From Methanothrix soehngenii GP6 (GTDB lineage: Archaea; Halobacteriota; Methanosarcinia; Methanotrichales; Methanotrichaceae): a DNA stretch of 64,000 nucleotides. This document shows, piece after piece, positions 63,070 through 64,000 of this stretch. The notes beneath the pieces are model-generated. The model saw only the letters and a list, made by a program, of their open reading frames with translations. It did not search any database and was not told the origin of the DNA. Every line of letters starts with the position of its first letter. Position 1 is the stretch's first letter. The DNA lies in contig NC_015416.1 of assembly GCF_000204415.1 (NCBI RefSeq), positions 1,922,001 to 1,986,000 on the forward strand, in the 5' to 3' direction. The translations under genes were made by a program, and so were the position numbers.

Positions 63070-63810
63070 ATGAAAGAGATGATTGTCAGATTCAAGAAGG
63101 ACGGCCTCGTCCGGGGCGGCTCGTACAGCATTGAGCATGGAATAGTATCGGGAGGAGAGGTAATTCCCCTGGAGGATGCAGAGCTGCTCATACCCTGTCA
63201 GCCATCAAAGATAATCTGCGTGGGCCTGAACTATGTGGAGCACGCCCGGGAATTAAAGATGAAGCTGCCCGAGGAGCCCATCATCTTTCTCAAGCCCCCT
63301 ACTGCCGCGTTGAGCCCTGGGGGCGAGATCATATATCCTCCCTCCAGCCGGCAGGTGGACTATGAAGGGGAGCTAGCGGTGGTGATAGGAAAGAGGGGCA
63401 GGAATATCCCGGCAGATGAGGCGGAAGGTCATATCCTGGGATACACCTGCTTTAACGATGTTACTGCTCGCGATCTGCAGCAAAGAGATACTCAATGGAC
63501 CCGGGCCAAGAGCTTTGATACCTTTGCTCCCTTCGGCCCATGGATTGCGTCGATTGATCCCTCTGGCGTTGACATCGAGACCCGGGTGAACGGCGAGACC
63601 GTGCAAAAGTCCAATACCTCGGACCTGATATTCGGCGTTCCCAGGCTCATCGAGTTCATAAGCGGCATCATGACTCTGCAGCCGGGAGATGTGATAGCCA
63701 CTGGAACGCCGCCGGGAGTGGGACAGCTGCATCGGGGCGATCTGGTGGAGGTCGAGATCGAGGGGATAGGCGTTCTCAAGAACTCTGTGGTGGCTGCCGA
63801 CAGGAGCTGA
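63070..63810 (+). CDS. Fumarylacetoacetate hydrolase family protein
   Basis: The 246-residue protein has the FAH fold: [51 protein letters not shown] with the metal Glu pair, [32 protein letters not shown] and [18 protein letters not shown]. Relatives cleave acylpyruvates or decarboxylate oxaloacetate-like acids. It starts 37 bp after pyrK, so it is likely in the same transcript, though a pyrimidine role is not established. Confidence 0.9.
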   Translation: MKEMIVRFKKDGLVRGGSYSIEHGIVSGGEVIPLEDAELLIPCQPSKIICVGLNYVEHARELKMKLPEEPIIFLKPPTAALSPGGEIIYPPSSRQVDYEGELAVVIGKRGRNIPADEAEGHILGYTCFNDVTARDLQQRDTQWTRAKSFDTFAPFGPWIASIDPSGVDIETRVNGETVQKSNTSDLIFGVPRLIEFISGIMTLQPGDVIATGTPPGVGQLHRGDLVEVEIEGIGVLKNSVVAADRS

Positions 63811-63866
63811 AGGGATCGTTTAACTGCCAGCATTGTCCAATTTTTTATCCTTCCCGGCGCAAACGC

Positions 63867-64000
63867 TCATGCCGTCGAGTCTAGAACCGCCAGCCAGTCG
63901 AAGTCGGTGAAGCTCTCTGGCCCCAGGGGAAAGTAGGTGGGATTCTTTGCGCTTCCGGATCGGCGCGGAAGAGAGGCGATCTCATCTGCAGGAAGCCCCT
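63867..64000 (-). CDS. C-terminal end of an unidentified protein (partial)
   Basis: A minus-strand frame enters from the right edge and ends at TGA (63867-63869), giving about 43 residues (ASLPRRSGSAKNPTYFPLGP and ending WLAVLDSTA). Codon use is like that of the neighbours and the peptide looks genuine. It is convergent with the FAH gene. The family cannot be identified from this tail. Confidence 0.5.
   Translation of the reverse strand, partial: GLPADEIASLPRRSGSAKNPTYFPLGPESFTDFDWLAVLDSTA

Noticed and set aside
1-64000. tRNA, rRNA or CRISPR arrays
   Set aside because: No cloverleaf, conserved rRNA segments or spaced direct repeats were noticed by reading; a dedicated scan would be needed to exclude tRNAs fully.

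Overview
The window looks like chromosome of a methanogenic euryarchaeon, most likely an acetate-using member of the Methanotrichales (Methanothrix/Methanosaeta group). The evidence is two methanofuran-biosynthesis genes (mfnB, mfnF), two methanogenesis-marker genes (marker 2 and mtxX/marker 4), the archaeal PolD large subunit, an F420-type FrhB/FpoF-like flavoprotein, a YaaH-family acetate transporter, an SSS symporter with its small accessory protein, and archaeal-style TATA boxes. The genus is inferred from gene content, not from a marker-gene comparison.

Layout. 0-6.4 kb: the end of an unknown gene, mfnB divergent from a HisA-like gene, a TnpB gene split by an IS110 element, a MITE, then mtxX (frameshifted) and marker 2. 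6.8-11.2 kb: a PPC-domain protein, PolD DP2 and an orphan nucleotidyltransferase. 11.3-15.1 kb: nested transposons (IS3 inside an IS1634-type element, which abuts a truncated second IS110-type element). 15.6-19.5 kb: an unusual family A DNA polymerase, a DUF4258/YgiT pair and a hicB-hicA-hicB cluster. 19.6-26.8 kb, minus strand: an aminotransferase, a four-gene amidoligase-type cluster (RLAN-like, RimK-like ATP-grasp, YkgJ-like, GCS2) and a DUF255 protein. 26.9-33.4 kb: a MITE carrying a tiny IS110 derivative, a secreted protein, the acetate transporter, a 1 kb hairpin-rich non-coding stretch, a YjbQ-like gene, ilvE, ribH, an aminotransferase and another MITE. 33.4-37.5 kb: a membrane protein, a 41-residue His/Cys-rich microprotein behind a palindromic TATA box, a PhnP-like hydrolase and an AAA ATPase. 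37.9-44.1 kb: a MITE with the second IS110 copy, the symporter operon, an intact TnpB and a nitroreductase-like protein. 44.4-52.9 kb: LUD, HdeD, YchF/DRG-like GTPase, FrhB/FpoF-like, mfnF, a DDE insertion sequence, flavodoxin and PstS. 53-64 kb: a secreted protein, an Lhr-type helicase, an ISL3 element, an acylphosphatase/coiled-coil protein, PaaK, a wHTH regulator, pyrD-pyrK-FAH, and the end of another gene.

The best lead is the IS110 pair at 2.7 and 38.0 kb. Each carries, 5' of its recombinase, a 13-bp-stem structured segment with two internal loops. One loop matches both element ends and the other matches both halves of the insertion target, which is the layout expected of an IS110 bridge RNA. 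One full copy and one 76-bp non-autonomous derivative sit at the same position inside an ISL3-derived MITE family, and the other full copy sits in tnpB at a sequence sharing the GACT/TGTGG core. Other strong leads are the amidoligase cluster, the His/Cys microprotein with a metalloregulator-like operator, and the archaeal family A polymerase with a decayed proofreading site.
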